Source: Bacillus infantis (GTDB lineage: Bacteria; Bacillota; Bacilli; Bacillales; Cytobacillaceae). Taken from it: 64,000 nt of DNA. Each line of letters starts with the position of its first letter. Positions within the stretch are counted from its first letter, which is position 1. The notes below the pieces were generated by a model that had not been told where the DNA came from, made no database searches, and saw only the letters and a program-made list of their open reading frames with translations. Both the position numbers and the translations under genes were made by a program. The stretch spans positions 55,412 through 119,411 of the forward strand of contig NZ_JAIVAP010000003.1 of assembly GCF_020171945.1 (NCBI RefSeq). Direction: 5' to 3'. Shown here piece by piece: positions 40,181 through 48,170 of the stretch.

Positions 40181-43100
40181 ATGAAAAGCATTATCCAGTT
40201 TTCCCTGAAAAACAAATTTGCTGTCTGGCTTCTGACGATTATTATTACGGCAGCAGGCTTGTATTCCGGGCTGAACATGAAAATGGAAACCATCCCGAGC
40301 ATTTCGACCCCGCTTGTTTCGGTGATGACGGTCTATCCGGGTGCCACTCCGGAACAGGTGGCAGATGAAATTTCAGAACCGATTGAAAAGAGGGTTCAAA
40401 ATCTTGAAGGAGTGTCAGTAGTAAGCTCTTCTTCATTCCAGAATGCTTCATCGGTTCAGATTCAATACAATTTTGACAAAGATATGGATAAAGCACAGGA
40501 AGAAGTGAAGGAAGCGCTGGACAGCATTGAATTTCCAGACGGTGTCCAGGAGCCGGGTGTTTCCCGCCTCAGCCTTGATGCCTTCCCAATCATGTCCCTG
40601 AGCATCTCTGATGAGAAAAAATCTTTGCCTGAGCTGACAAAAATGGCCGAGGAGCAGATTGTGCCTGAGCTCGAAGGGTTAGATGGAGTTTCCACTGTCC
40701 AGATATCAGGTCAGCAGCTTCAGGAAGCCCAGCTCTCGTTTGACAAGGAAAAGATGGCAGAGTATGGACTGGATGAAGAAACAGTCAAGAATATCATCAA
40801 AGGTTCTGATGTTTCTTTCCCGCTGGGATTGTATACATTTGAAAATACAGAAAAATCGGTTGTTATTGATGGAAATATCTCTACAATAGATGACTTAAAA
40901 CAGATGAAGATTCCGGCTGTTCCGCAGGGAGCCGGCCAGCAGGCTCAGGGAGCTCCGGCTGAAAGCGGACAGCAGGCTGCAGGACAGCAGCAGGGTGCTG
41001 CACCGGGTGCAGGTGCACAGCAGGGCGCAGGCCAGGCCCAGGCTGGTGCAGCAGCGGGAATTCCGACTGTGGAGCTTCAGGATATCGCCACTATTGAAGT
41101 GGTCGGCAAAGCAGAATCGATTTCAAGGACAAATGGCGAAACATCAATCGGCGTACAGATTGTTAAAGCGGCCGATGCAAATACGGTTGAAGTTGTCAAT
41201 GATGTAAAGGCCCAGCTTTCAGAGCTTGAAAAAGAGATTGATGGCCTGAAGGTAACGCCGATCTTTGACCAGGGAGAGCCAATCGAAGAATCTGTTGAAA
41301 CGATGCTGAGCAAAGCCGTATTTGGGGCAATTTTTGCTATGATCATCATTCTTCTGTTCCTGCGCAATTTCAGGACGACGATCATTTCGGTCATTTCAAT
41401 TCCATTGTCGCTGCTTATTGCGATACTTCTGCTGAAACAGATGGATATCACGCTGAACATTATGACTTTGGGTGCAATGACTGTGGCCATCGGCCGTGTA
41501 ATCGATGATTCAATCGTCGTCATTGAAAATATTTTCCGCCGGATGAGCCTTAAAGGTGAAGAGCTGTCAGGACGGGAATTGATTGTTTCGGCAACGAAGG
41601 AAATGTTTATGCCGATCCTGTCTTCAACCATTGTAACCATTGCGGTATTCCTCCCGCTTGGATTGGTTAAAGGCACGGTTGGGGAGCTGTTCCTTCCGTT
41701 CGCCCTTACCGTTGTATTTGCCTTGCTTGCATCGCTTCTTGTAGCGATTACGATTGTGCCGATGATGGCCCATACGTTCTTTAAGAACGGATTGCCGGCC
41801 AAGCATCAGCATCAGGATGAAGAAAAGCCCGGCAAGCTTGCTTCAGGCTACCGGAAGGTCCTTAACTGGGCATTGAACCACAAAATCATTACCTCAGGAA
41901 TTGCCATACTGATGCTGGTCGGAAGCTTATTCCTTGTACCGGTAATCGGTGTCTCTTTCCTGCCTGCCGATGAGCAGAAAATGGTGATTGCAACATATAA
42001 ACCGGAGCCGGGCCAGACACTTGAAGAGGTAGAGGAAATTGCCGGCCGCGCAGAAGAAATGCTTCTTGACAGGGACGGAGTAAAAAATCTGCAGTTCTCT
42101 GTGGGCGGAGAAAATCCGATGAACCCCGGCCAGTCCAATTCCGCTATGTTCTTTGTAGAATATGAAGACAGCAAAGAGAATTTTGATAAAGAAAAAGAGG
42201 ATGTAATTGAAGAGCTGAAAGGTACGGCTGATAAAGGAGAATGGGCAAGCCAGGATTTCTCCGGCATGGGTGGAAGCAGCGCGCTTTCCATGCAGGTATA
42301 CGGAGACAGCATGGATGATATTGAGCCGGTCATCTCCGAACTTGAAGGCATCTTTAAAGACAATGATTCTTTGACAAATGTCAAAACAAGCATCTCTGAT
42401 ACGTATGAAGAATACACGCTAGTAGCTGACCAGGAGAAATTGAGCAGCCTGGGACTGTCTGCAGCACAGATTGGCATGGGCCTTTCCAACACAGGCCAGC
42501 GCCAGGTGCTGACGACGATCGACTATGATAACGAAGAAGTAAACGTTTATGTTGAAATGGAGACAGAATCCTACCAGAATATTGATGATCTTACAGACCA
42601 GACGATTCAGTCTCCACTGGGAATTGAGGTGCCGATCAAAGATGTAGTCGAAATTCAGGAAGGAACGACTTCTGATACGATTACAAGACAGGACGGCCGG
42701 ATTTACGCTGATGTCAGCGGAGAGATTACAGCGAAGGATGTTGCAAAAGTTTCTGCAGATGTGAATGCGGAAGCTGATAAGCTTGATTTGCCTTCTAATG
42801 TTGAGATTTCAATGGGCGGTGTAACCGAGGATATTAATGAATCCTTTACACAGCTAGGGCTTGCGATGCTTGCTGCCATTGCGATCGTATATCTCGTTCT
42901 GGTCATCACTTTTGGCGGCGGGCTTGCGCCATTTGCCATTCTGTTCTCATTGCCGTTCACGATCATCGGAGCTCTTGTAGGACTATTGATTGCCGGTGAG
43001 ACCTTGAGCGTATCTGCAATGATCGGGGCATTGATGCTGATCGGAATTGTTGTGACCAATGCAATCGTTCTGATTGACCGCGTCATCCATAAAGAACAGG

Positions 43101-43369
43101 AAGGCCTGCCGACACGGGAAGCGCTTCTGGAAGCAGCCGGTACAAGGCTTCGTCCAATCCTGATGACAGCCATCGCAACAATCGGGGCATTGGCGCCGCT
43201 CGCAGTCGGCCTTGAAGGAAGCGGCCTGATTTCCAAAGGACTTGGTGTGACCGTAATAGGCGGACTCACTAGCTCTACGCTTCTTACATTGCTGATTGTA
43301 CCGATTGTGTACGAAAGCTTAATGAAGCTGAAGAGAAGAGGAAAAAAGAAAACAGCAGCTGCTGAATAA
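40181..43369 (+). CDS. swrC: RND-family efflux pump (SwrC/YerP-like, HAE1 type)
   Basis: Large proton-driven exporter of 1062 residues; B. subtilis SwrC (1065) gives resistance to surfactin and acriflavine. Twelve transmembrane helices are arranged as 1+5 and 1+5, with two large extracytoplasmic loops. Landmarks: ISTPLVSVMTVYPGATPEQV near 45, VIDDSIVVIENIFRR near 444 (the proton-relay Asp pair in helix 4) and the second-half ALMLIGIVVTNAIVLIDRV near 950. A low-complexity Q/A/G insertion occupies residues about 248-294. AAGGAGAGG precedes the ATG. Controlled by the divergent TetR-type gene. Confidence 0.92.
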   Translation: MKSIIQFSLKNKFAVWLLTIIITAAGLYSGLNMKMETIPSISTPLVSVMTVYPGATPEQVADEISEPIEKRVQNLEGVSVVSSSSFQNASSVQIQYNFDKDMDKAQEEVKEALDSIEFPDGVQEPGVSRLSLDAFPIMSLSISDEKKSLPELTKMAEEQIVPELEGLDGVSTVQISGQQLQEAQLSFDKEKMAEYGLDEETVKNIIKGSDVSFPLGLYTFENTEKSVVIDGNISTIDDLKQMKIPAVPQGAGQQAQGAPAESGQQAAGQQQGAAPGAGAQQGAGQAQAGAAAGIPTVELQDIATIEVVGKAESISRTNGETSIGVQIVKAADANTVEVVNDVKAQLSELEKEIDGLKVTPIFDQGEPIEESVETMLSKAVFGAIFAMIIILLFLRNFRTTIISVISIPLSLLIAILLLKQMDITLNIMTLGAMTVAIGRVIDDSIVVIENIFRRMSLKGEELSGRELIVSATKEMFMPILSSTIVTIAVFLPLGLVKGTVGELFLPFALTVVFALLASLLVAITIVPMMAHTFFKNGLPAKHQHQDEEKPGKLASGYRKVLNWALNHKIITSGIAILMLVGSLFLVPVIGVSFLPADEQKMVIATYKPEPGQTLEEVEEIAGRAEEMLLDRDGVKNLQFSVGGENPMNPGQSNSAMFFVEYEDSKENFDKEKEDVIEELKGTADKGEWASQDFSGMGGSSALSMQVYGDSMDDIEPVISELEGIFKDNDSLTNVKTSISDTYEEYTLVADQEKLSSLGLSAAQIGMGLSNTGQRQVLTTIDYDNEEVNVYVEMETESYQNIDDLTDQTIQSPLGIEVPIKDVVEIQEGTTSDTITRQDGRIYADVSGEITAKDVAKVSADVNAEADKLDLPSNVEISMGGVTEDINESFTQLGLAMLAAIAIVYLVLVITFGGGLAPFAILFSLPFTIIGALVGLLIAGETLSVSAMIGALMLIGIVVTNAIVLIDRVIHKEQEGLPTREALLEAAGTRLRPILMTAIATIGALAPLAVGLEGSGLISKGLGVTVIGGLTSSTLLTLLIVPIVYESLMKLKRRGKKKTAAAE

Positions 43370-43377
43370 GCAGATTG

Positions 43378-43413
43378 AAGAGGCAGCGGGAATCCCCCGC
43401 TGCCTCTTTTTTT
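43378..43413. terminator. Bidirectional terminator between swrC and chrA
   Basis: AGAGGCAGCGGG (43379-43390) pairs with CCCGCTGCCTCT (43396-43407), followed by seven T residues. Confidence 0.9.
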
Positions 43414-43435
43414 CTATTCAACTGAAGAACTGCAC

Positions 43436-44626
43436 CTAGAGAAGCCCTAATAAAGCACCGCCGGCTGCCCCGGTTAGTACGACAATCCATGGAGGCAGCT
43501 TCCAGTAGGCAAGCATGGCAAAAAGGATGCTTGCGAATGCGAAGTCTGCCGGCTCCAGGATGGAGCTCGTCCAGATCGGGTTATAGAAGGCGGCGATCAG
43601 GATGCCTACCACTGCCGCATTGACCCCCATCAATACACTGGCAGCCTTTGGGTTGCTGCGCAGCCTGGCCCAGAATGGCAGTGCACCGGCAATCAATAAA
43701 AAGGCAGGGAGGAATATAGCGGCAGTCGCCAGGAGACCGCCCTGCCAGCCGCTGATTACGGCCCCGATATAAGAAGCAAAGGTGAAGAGCGGGCCAGGCA
43801 CCGCCTGAGCAGCGCCATATCCGGCAAGAAAGGCTTCTTCTGTCAGCCAGCCGCCAGGAACAAACTCCCGCTCAAGGAGGGGAAGCACAACGTGTCCGCC
43901 GCCAAATACGAGTGAGCCGGAGCGGTAAAAGCTGTCAAACATAGCAATCCAGTTTAAAGAAGTGGCTTCCCGCAGAATCGGAAGGATGATGAGCAGGCCG
44001 AAAAATAATGACAGTGCCGCTGCGCCTGTCTTTTTTGAAATCGGAAACGGCATTGGTGCCTTTTCTTCCTGCGAGTGGTTTCTATAAAGGACAAAACCGG
44101 CAATCCCCGCAGCTAAGATGATTGAAATCTGGGAAATGGCAGTTTGCCACAATAAGGCTGCTGTCAGGGCAAGAAGGACGATGGCCTTCCTCTTCAGATC
44201 AGGTGCAAGCTTTGACGCCATGCCCATGATGGCATGCGCCACCACAGCAACGGCTACAATTTTCAAACCATGGATCCAGCCGGAATCGGCTGCGTCCAGG
44301 CCATCCATCAGAAGTGCGAAGAAAATCAGTGCTATAACGGAAGGAAGGGTAAAGCCTATAAAGGCAAGAAAACCTCCGATCAGGCCACCTCTGGCAAAGC
44401 CGATCCCCATGCCTACCTGGCTGCTTGCAGGGCCAGGCAGGAACTGGCAAAGAGCTACAAGATCAGCATAGCTTTGCTCATCCATCCACTTCCGCCTTCT
44501 GACATACTCTTCATGAAAATAGCCCAAGTGGGCAATAGGACCGCCAAATGATGTCAGGCCAAGCTTGGCCGAAACTAGCAGTATCTCAATGAATGTACGG
44601 ATGGTATATTTACTTTCTGTATTCAT
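43436..44626 (-). CDS. chrA: Chromate transporter (CHR family)
   Basis: Full-length, two-domain CHR protein of 396 residues that exports chromate. Both halves carry the family motif: GLTSFGGPIAHLGYFHEEYV near residue 25 and GSLVFGGGHVVLPLLEREFV near 235. Each is followed by FLPGPASSQVGMGIG or AVPGPLFTFASYIGA. ATG 44626 was chosen with AGGAGAG upstream; the frame reaches 44653 into the end of the PadR gene. It is co-transcribed behind that PadR-type regulator, with 23 nt between stop and start. Confidence 0.92.
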   Translation of the reverse strand: MNTESKYTIRTFIEILLVSAKLGLTSFGGPIAHLGYFHEEYVRRRKWMDEQSYADLVALCQFLPGPASSQVGMGIGFARGGLIGGFLAFIGFTLPSVIALIFFALLMDGLDAADSGWIHGLKIVAVAVVAHAIMGMASKLAPDLKRKAIVLLALTAALLWQTAISQISIILAAGIAGFVLYRNHSQEEKAPMPFPISKKTGAAALSLFFGLLIILPILREATSLNWIAMFDSFYRSGSLVFGGGHVVLPLLEREFVPGGWLTEEAFLAGYGAAQAVPGPLFTFASYIGAVISGWQGGLLATAAIFLPAFLLIAGALPFWARLRSNPKAASVLMGVNAAVVGILIAAFYNPIWTSSILEPADFAFASILFAMLAYWKLPPWIVVLTGAAGGALLGLL

Positions 44627-44649
44627 CTTTTCGTCTCTCCTTTCGCCAA

Positions 44650-44958
44650 TCAATCCTTGATTTCTTTAAAAAGCTCATAAGCCTTTTTCCTGGCCTCTTC
44701 CAAAACCGTCTGCCCTTTTGGGGTAGCCGCATAGTACTTTCGGATTTTGCCATCCACATTCCGGTTTTCCTTCATAAGCAGGCCATCTGATTCCATCCCG
44801 TGAAGGATGGGATACAATGTGCCGGAGCTTATCGAGTAGCCATGCTCTTTCAGCTCTTCCAGCATCCATGCTCCATAAATCGGTTCTTCCAGGGAATGGT
44901 GGAGGATATGGATATGGATAAAGCCCAAGAATAATTTGCGCAGAATTTTATCTTCCAC
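44650..44958 (-). CDS. PadR-family regulator upstream of chrA
   Basis: Winged-helix regulator of 102 residues: IHILHHSLEEPIYGAWMLEELKEHGYSISSGTLYPILHGMESDGLL (shown only as a landmark around residues 14-60) is the PadR signature, followed by RKYYAATPKG. GTG 44958 was chosen because AGGAGC lies 7 nt upstream. A perfect 11-bp dyad overlaps its promoter, so it probably represses itself and chrA and is released by chromate or a related stress. The inducer is inference. Confidence 0.85.
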   Translation of the reverse strand: MEDKILRKLFLGFIHIHILHHSLEEPIYGAWMLEELKEHGYSISSGTLYPILHGMESDGLLMKENRNVDGKIRKYYAATPKGQTVLEEARKKAYELFKEIKD

Positions 44959-44986
44959 TTTCCCAGCTCCTATCTTAATATCGAAG

Positions 44987-45011
44987 TTCAATATCGGGAT
45001 CCGATATTGAA
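44987..45011. promoter_or_regulatory. Perfect palindromic operator of the padR-chrA operon
   Basis: TTCAATATCGG (44987-44997), a 3-nt spacer GAT, then CCGATATTGAA (45001-45011): a perfect 11-bp inverted repeat. A half site ATATCGAA lies just beyond (about 44979). It is directly downstream of a minus-strand TATACT at 45012-45017, the probable -10. Confidence 0.75.
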
Positions 45012-45160
45012 AGTATAACAATTTCTAAATGGAATTTAAGTGCCTTTACATAAGCTTTACAAAAAGATAAGTGGTTGAAAGATTCACTCTAATTTTTTCC
45101 ATTCATGGATTTGTTTATTAGAGGTAAAAATATATCCAAACAAAAAAAGGAGTGAAGATC

Positions 45161-45478
45161 ATGTTAAAAAAGCTTAGCCTCGTGCTTCTATGCGCACTTT
45201 TTCTTGGGCAGGCTGCTGGAATGGTACAGGCAGAAGGTACTGGCAGCGAACAGCGGAAGCAGCTGACTGAGGCGCAGGTGAAGGAAATAGAAGCGCTCCA
45301 GACGGATGTCCTGGAGGCAAGGAAAAAAGTAATCATGAAGTATGCGGAGTTTGGTGCCATCACTGCTGACCAGGCACAGGAAATGGTCAAGCATCTGGAA
45401 AAAAGGCACGAAAAAATGAAAGAAGAAGGCTTCATGCCCCACTGGCTGAACCGTAAGCACTGCCCGCATTGCCATTAG
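45161..45478 (+). CDS. yckD: Secreted DUF2680 protein (YckD-like)
   Basis: Exported protein of 105 residues: signal peptide LKKLSLVLLCALFLGQAAGMVQA, then a helical region LTEAQVKEIEALQTDVLEARKKVI and ADQAQEMVKHLEKRHEKMKE, ending in HWLNRKHCPHCH with a possible metal-binding CPHCH. This is the DUF2680/YckD pattern. ATG 45161 was chosen, 8 nt after GGAG; an in-frame GTG at 45152 overlaps the site. Function unknown. Confidence 0.75.
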   Translation: MLKKLSLVLLCALFLGQAAGMVQAEGTGSEQRKQLTEAQVKEIEALQTDVLEARKKVIMKYAEFGAITADQAQEMVKHLEKRHEKMKEEGFMPHWLNRKHCPHCH

Positions 45479-45488
45479 TAGATGGGTT

Positions 45489-45522
45489 GAGGAGGCTGTT
45501 TGACTTAAACAGTCTTCTTTTG
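45489..45522 (+). terminator. Terminator after the yckD-like gene
   Basis: GAGGCTGTTT, GAC-containing loop, AAACAGTCTTC, then TTTTG; one G-U pair. Confidence 0.7.
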
Positions 45523-45556
45523 TAAAATAAGTCTATATAAATTGATTTCCTTTTTT

Positions 45557-45669
45557 TAAAGGGGAGTAGCAGATAAGCATGGCCGTCAATACGGGCAGGT
45601 GGCCCCGGCTATGCTGGCAATCATTGATTGTTTGCGAGACCTTTACCACGTTTGTTTGGTATGGGTCTC
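45557..45669 (+). ncRNA. yybP-ykoY (manganese) riboswitch
   Basis: The sequence opens with AAAGGGGAGTAGC and contains GGCCGTCAATACGG and GAGACCTTTACCA ... TGGTATGGGTCTC, the conserved 5' and 3' segments of the yybP-ykoY aptamer, which binds Mn(II). A terminator hairpin follows directly. The next gene encodes a kinase-like protein, not the usual exporter (MntP, TerC/YkoY or P-type ATPase). Confidence 0.78.
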
Positions 45670-45680
45670 TTTTATTTATA

Positions 45681-45722
45681 GAGGCATTATGGCCCGGCAA
45701 ACGGTCATGATGCCTTTTTTTG
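45681..45722 (+). terminator. Riboswitch expression-platform terminator
   Basis: AGGCATTATG (45682-45691) pairs with CATGATGCCT (45706-45715), followed by seven T residues, 12 nt after the aptamer. In this riboswitch class Mn(II) binding usually prevents termination. Confidence 0.85.
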
Positions 45723-45844
45723 TCGTGGAAATTGCGCTGTCTGGCATCAGCTAGACTATTGAGAGAGGTTCGGGAATACATCTTTACTAGGAGGGGCTGG
45801 CTCTGCCATTTGGTAGAGCCCGTAAATCAGGAGGAGGAACTTCT

Positions 45845-46459
45845 ATGCCGCAGAAAAAGTATGAAAGGCTCGCTGAAAGCGTCCTTATTGCCGAAAATCC
45901 AATCAGACATACAGAAAAAGATGAAGCCCTCCTTCATGCAGGAACGGGCAGGAGTGCAGCCGTTTTCAGGATTGCCGGGACAGAAATGGCATTGAAGGTA
46001 TTTGCCCCGGCATTCAGCCATATTGCCCTGGAGGAGGCTGAGATTTACGGGCAGCTCGAGGGGAGCGTGTTTTATCCGCGATTGCATGAAAAAGGGGATA
46101 ACTATATTGTCATTGACTATATTGAAGGGCAAACCTTTTTTGAATGCCTTACAAACGGAACCCAAATAACTCCGGACGATATTGCAAGAGTGGATGCGGC
46201 GCTTGGGCTTGCCCGTGCTAAAGGGCTGAATCCTTCTGACATCCATCTCAAGAATCTCTTTAAAACGGCAGCTGGGGAAATCATGCTGATCGATGTAGCA
46301 AGATTCAGGCAGGCCAGCACCTGCAGGCAATGGGAAGACCTTAAATATTTTTTCTGCAAGTTCTATTTCAAGCCTTTGTTTCCTAAAAGATTCCCTGAAC
46401 CCGTATTAAATGGGGCAGCTTTTCTGTATAAAAGGTTATTGAAACGGCGCAGCTGCTGA
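45845..46459 (+). CDS. Protein kinase-like protein (YrzF-type)
   Basis: Small kinase-fold protein of 204 residues. A glycine-rich start HAGTGRSAAVFRI, the nucleotide lysine in MALKVF near residue 53, an RIO/Kdo-kinase-like catalytic loop NPSDIHLKNLF near 130 and LIDVARFR near 147 in place of DFG. No membrane segment. It resembles the short Ser/Thr kinase-like proteins of Bacillus (YrzF). GGAGGAGGAAC precedes the ATG. It lies 120 nt beyond the manganese riboswitch terminator and could be controlled by it. A hairpin GGCTCTGCC-ATTT-GGTAGAGCC lies just before its ribosome site. Confidence 0.75.
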   Translation: MPQKKYERLAESVLIAENPIRHTEKDEALLHAGTGRSAAVFRIAGTEMALKVFAPAFSHIALEEAEIYGQLEGSVFYPRLHEKGDNYIVIDYIEGQTFFECLTNGTQITPDDIARVDAALGLARAKGLNPSDIHLKNLFKTAAGEIMLIDVARFRQASTCRQWEDLKYFFCKFYFKPLFPKRFPEPVLNGAAFLYKRLLKRRSC

Positions 46460-46530
46460 CGGAATGGGCATACTCTGGTTTAGCCATGGCTTTCTGTGTG
46501 GTAAAGGCATAAAAAAAGCCAGGAGTTGAG

Positions 46531-46872
46531 ATGATGGAAGAGAAGAAAGATTATTATATTGATATCGAGAATGGCCAAATCCATCCAGGAAAAGCAGAAG
46601 GGGAGGACTGGCAATTCAGGGTCTTTGCAGATGACGAGGAAATCCACCAGCTGGCAAAATATTTAAATATCAACTATAATGCGGATTTAAAAACATTCGT
46701 ACGCTCGCATATTCCTTTCCTTGAATATCATAAAGATCCTCAGAATGATGAATATGATGCCACGATTGAACAGGCATATGCACTGATCTACCAGCTTGGA
46801 GATGAAGAAGCAAGGGCGCATGTAAAGAGTATGGGCATCTTATCAGAGGAAGAACTGAACAGACGGAGATGA
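46531..46872 (+). CDS. Uncharacterised Bacillus protein
   Basis: Soluble acidic protein of 113 residues, MMEEKKDYYIDIENGQIHPG at the start, with WQFRVFADDEEIHQLAKYL in the middle and a helical C-terminus ending LSEEELNRRR. AGGAG precedes two adjacent ATG codons. I do not recognise a domain. Neighbours (kinase-like protein, copper protein) do not indicate a role. Confidence 0.65.
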   Translation: MMEEKKDYYIDIENGQIHPGKAEGEDWQFRVFADDEEIHQLAKYLNINYNADLKTFVRSHIPFLEYHKDPQNDEYDATIEQAYALIYQLGDEEARAHVKSMGILSEEELNRRR

Positions 46873-46963
46873 CTTCCAGGGCAGCCAATTTGGCTGCCTG
46901 TTTGTTTTATTTCTATTTTTAGTGGTAACAGTTTAGTAGAAAAAAGAAAATGGAGGGATTCTA

Positions 46964-47293
46964 TTGGCAAACTCAGTTTATGAAGAATGTATACAGGCTT
47001 GTCTTGAATGTATGGAAGCGTGCAATATGTGCTTTGATGCCTGTCTGAAGGAAGAGGATGTTAAGATGATGGCCCGCTGCATCAGGCTTGACCGCGAGTG
47101 TGCAGATTTTTGTGCATTTGCGGCGAAGGCAATGCAATCTGACAGCCCATTTGCAAAACAAATCTGCGCTGTCTGTGCCGATATTTGCGAGGCATGCGGA
47201 GAAGAGTGCAAAAAGCACGAACACGAGCATTGCCAGCGATGCGCGGATGCCTGCTTAAAATGTGCTGAAATCTGCCGCAGTATGGCAGCGTAA
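46964..47293 (+). CDS. Four-helix-bundle copper-storage protein (Csp/YhjQ-type)
   Basis: Cysteine-rich cytosolic protein of 109 residues with 19 cysteines, mostly in CxxC and CxxxC spacing along helices (Cys9, 13, 16, 20, 23, 27, 39, 46, 50, 68, 71, 75, 78, 82, 90, 93, 97, 100, 104). This is the DUF326/Csp3 pattern, where the cysteines line the core of a four-helix bundle and bind many Cu(I) ions. No signal peptide, so it is the cytosolic Csp3 type. TTG start after GGAGGG. A rhodanese-like gene lies 240 nt downstream. Confidence 0.9.
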   Translation: MANSVYEECIQACLECMEACNMCFDACLKEEDVKMMARCIRLDRECADFCAFAAKAMQSDSPFAKQICAVCADICEACGEECKKHEHEHCQRCADACLKCAEICRSMAA

Positions 47294-47370
47294 AAGGAAA
47301 AAAACTGTTTTCTGGGCTAAGGGCAAATGAATGACATTTGAAGGATGAAAACAGATTTTATGATCATCTG

Positions 47371-47398
47371 AAAAAGCCGGGCTGAACCGGCTTTTTTC
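47371..47398 (+). terminator. Terminator after the Csp-type gene
   Basis: AAAAAGCCGG (47371-47380), GCTGAA loop, CCGGCTTTTTT (47387-47397). Confidence 0.88.
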
Positions 47399-47534
47399 AT
47401 GAGAATAAAGTACAGGCACCCGCAGACATTTGAGTTGATTTTATACCTGAAGGCGTATATGATCGAAGTGCCGATAAACCAATCTAATGTGAATTACCGG
47501 AAAACATTACTAACTTCAATGAGGTACAAAAAAG

Positions 47535-47903
47535 ATGATATATATGCTGATCATTTTTCTGTTTTTGGCAGCGATTCCTTTTTATAATCGTTATGTTCCA
47601 GTCTCTAAGGTGCCGTGCCGCAGGGTGGATGAAATTCCCGGGGAGCATGTAATCCTTGATATCAGGGATTATAATGAAGGCTATAAAGAACGTATCCCCG
47701 GTGCTGTGAATCTCCCTGTCCCTTATATTGCCCGAAATCTCGGCGACATTCCTGCAAGAAAGATTCATCTTATCTGCGCTTCACCGCTTGAGCGGAATAT
47801 GGGAATCCGTCTGCTTCAAAAAAATGGCTTTCAAGTGGCTGGATTCACATTGTCCAATAAAAAATGTGCCGGAAAGGCGCTGGCCTGCTGCCATAAATAT
47901 TAA
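47535..47903 (+). CDS. Membrane-anchored rhodanese-like protein
   Basis: 122 residues: an N-terminal membrane segment (MIYMLIIFLFLAAIPFYN), then a rhodanese fold with ILDIRDYNEGYKERIPGAVNLP and the active-site loop LICASPLERNMG (Cys near residue 81 followed by an Arg, CxxxxxR). Two further cysteines and CC lie in the tail (KKCAGKALACCHKY), unusual for the fold. GAGGT precedes the ATG with 10-nt spacing. It may transfer sulfur or manage thiols; a link with the upstream copper protein is inference. Confidence 0.78.
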   Translation: MIYMLIIFLFLAAIPFYNRYVPVSKVPCRRVDEIPGEHVILDIRDYNEGYKERIPGAVNLPVPYIARNLGDIPARKIHLICASPLERNMGIRLLQKNGFQVAGFTLSNKKCAGKALACCHKY

Positions 47904-47943
47904 AGAAATCCCCCCATTGTGAGAATAGGGGGATTTCTTGTTG
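47902..47943. terminator. Hairpin terminator after the rhodanese-like gene
   Basis: AAGAAATCCCCC pairs with GGGGGATTTCTT (ending 47939) across a 14-nt loop. The T tract is short (TTGTTG). Confidence 0.65.
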
Positions 47944-47997
47944 TGCAGGAATTTATAAATTGTAAGTCTTGCGGAAAGTTATTAATTCTTGATCAGC

Positions 47998-48162
47998 GTC
48001 CAGCAGCTGCGCCGTGGTCACAAGCCAAACCTCCGAAAAACGCAAAGAATGCTATTCCGGGAGGTTCGTCCTGAGGCCCCCAGAGCTGGTCATGCAGACG
48101 CTGCCACAGGACGCAGCGTTCTTAGTCTGTGTTCCTTAAGGGTGATCAAAGCGCTTGCTTTT
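47998..48162. repeat. Bacillus intergenic repeat, long copy
   Basis: Starts GTCCAGCAGCTGCGCC, GGTCACAAGCC, and ends AGTCTGTGTTCCTTAAG, GGTGATCAAAGCGCTTGCTTTT. The same conserved blocks in the same order occur at 60003-60079, which lacks about 90 nt of the middle. It lies between convergent genes and its end reaches to within about 9 nt of the natK stop. Confidence 0.65.
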
Positions 48163-48170
48163 GTTCCAGG

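Noticed and set aside
47399..47587. Open frame starting at the end of the Csp terminator
   Set aside because: Starts at the terminator tail, no ribosome site, overlaps the rhodanese gene.
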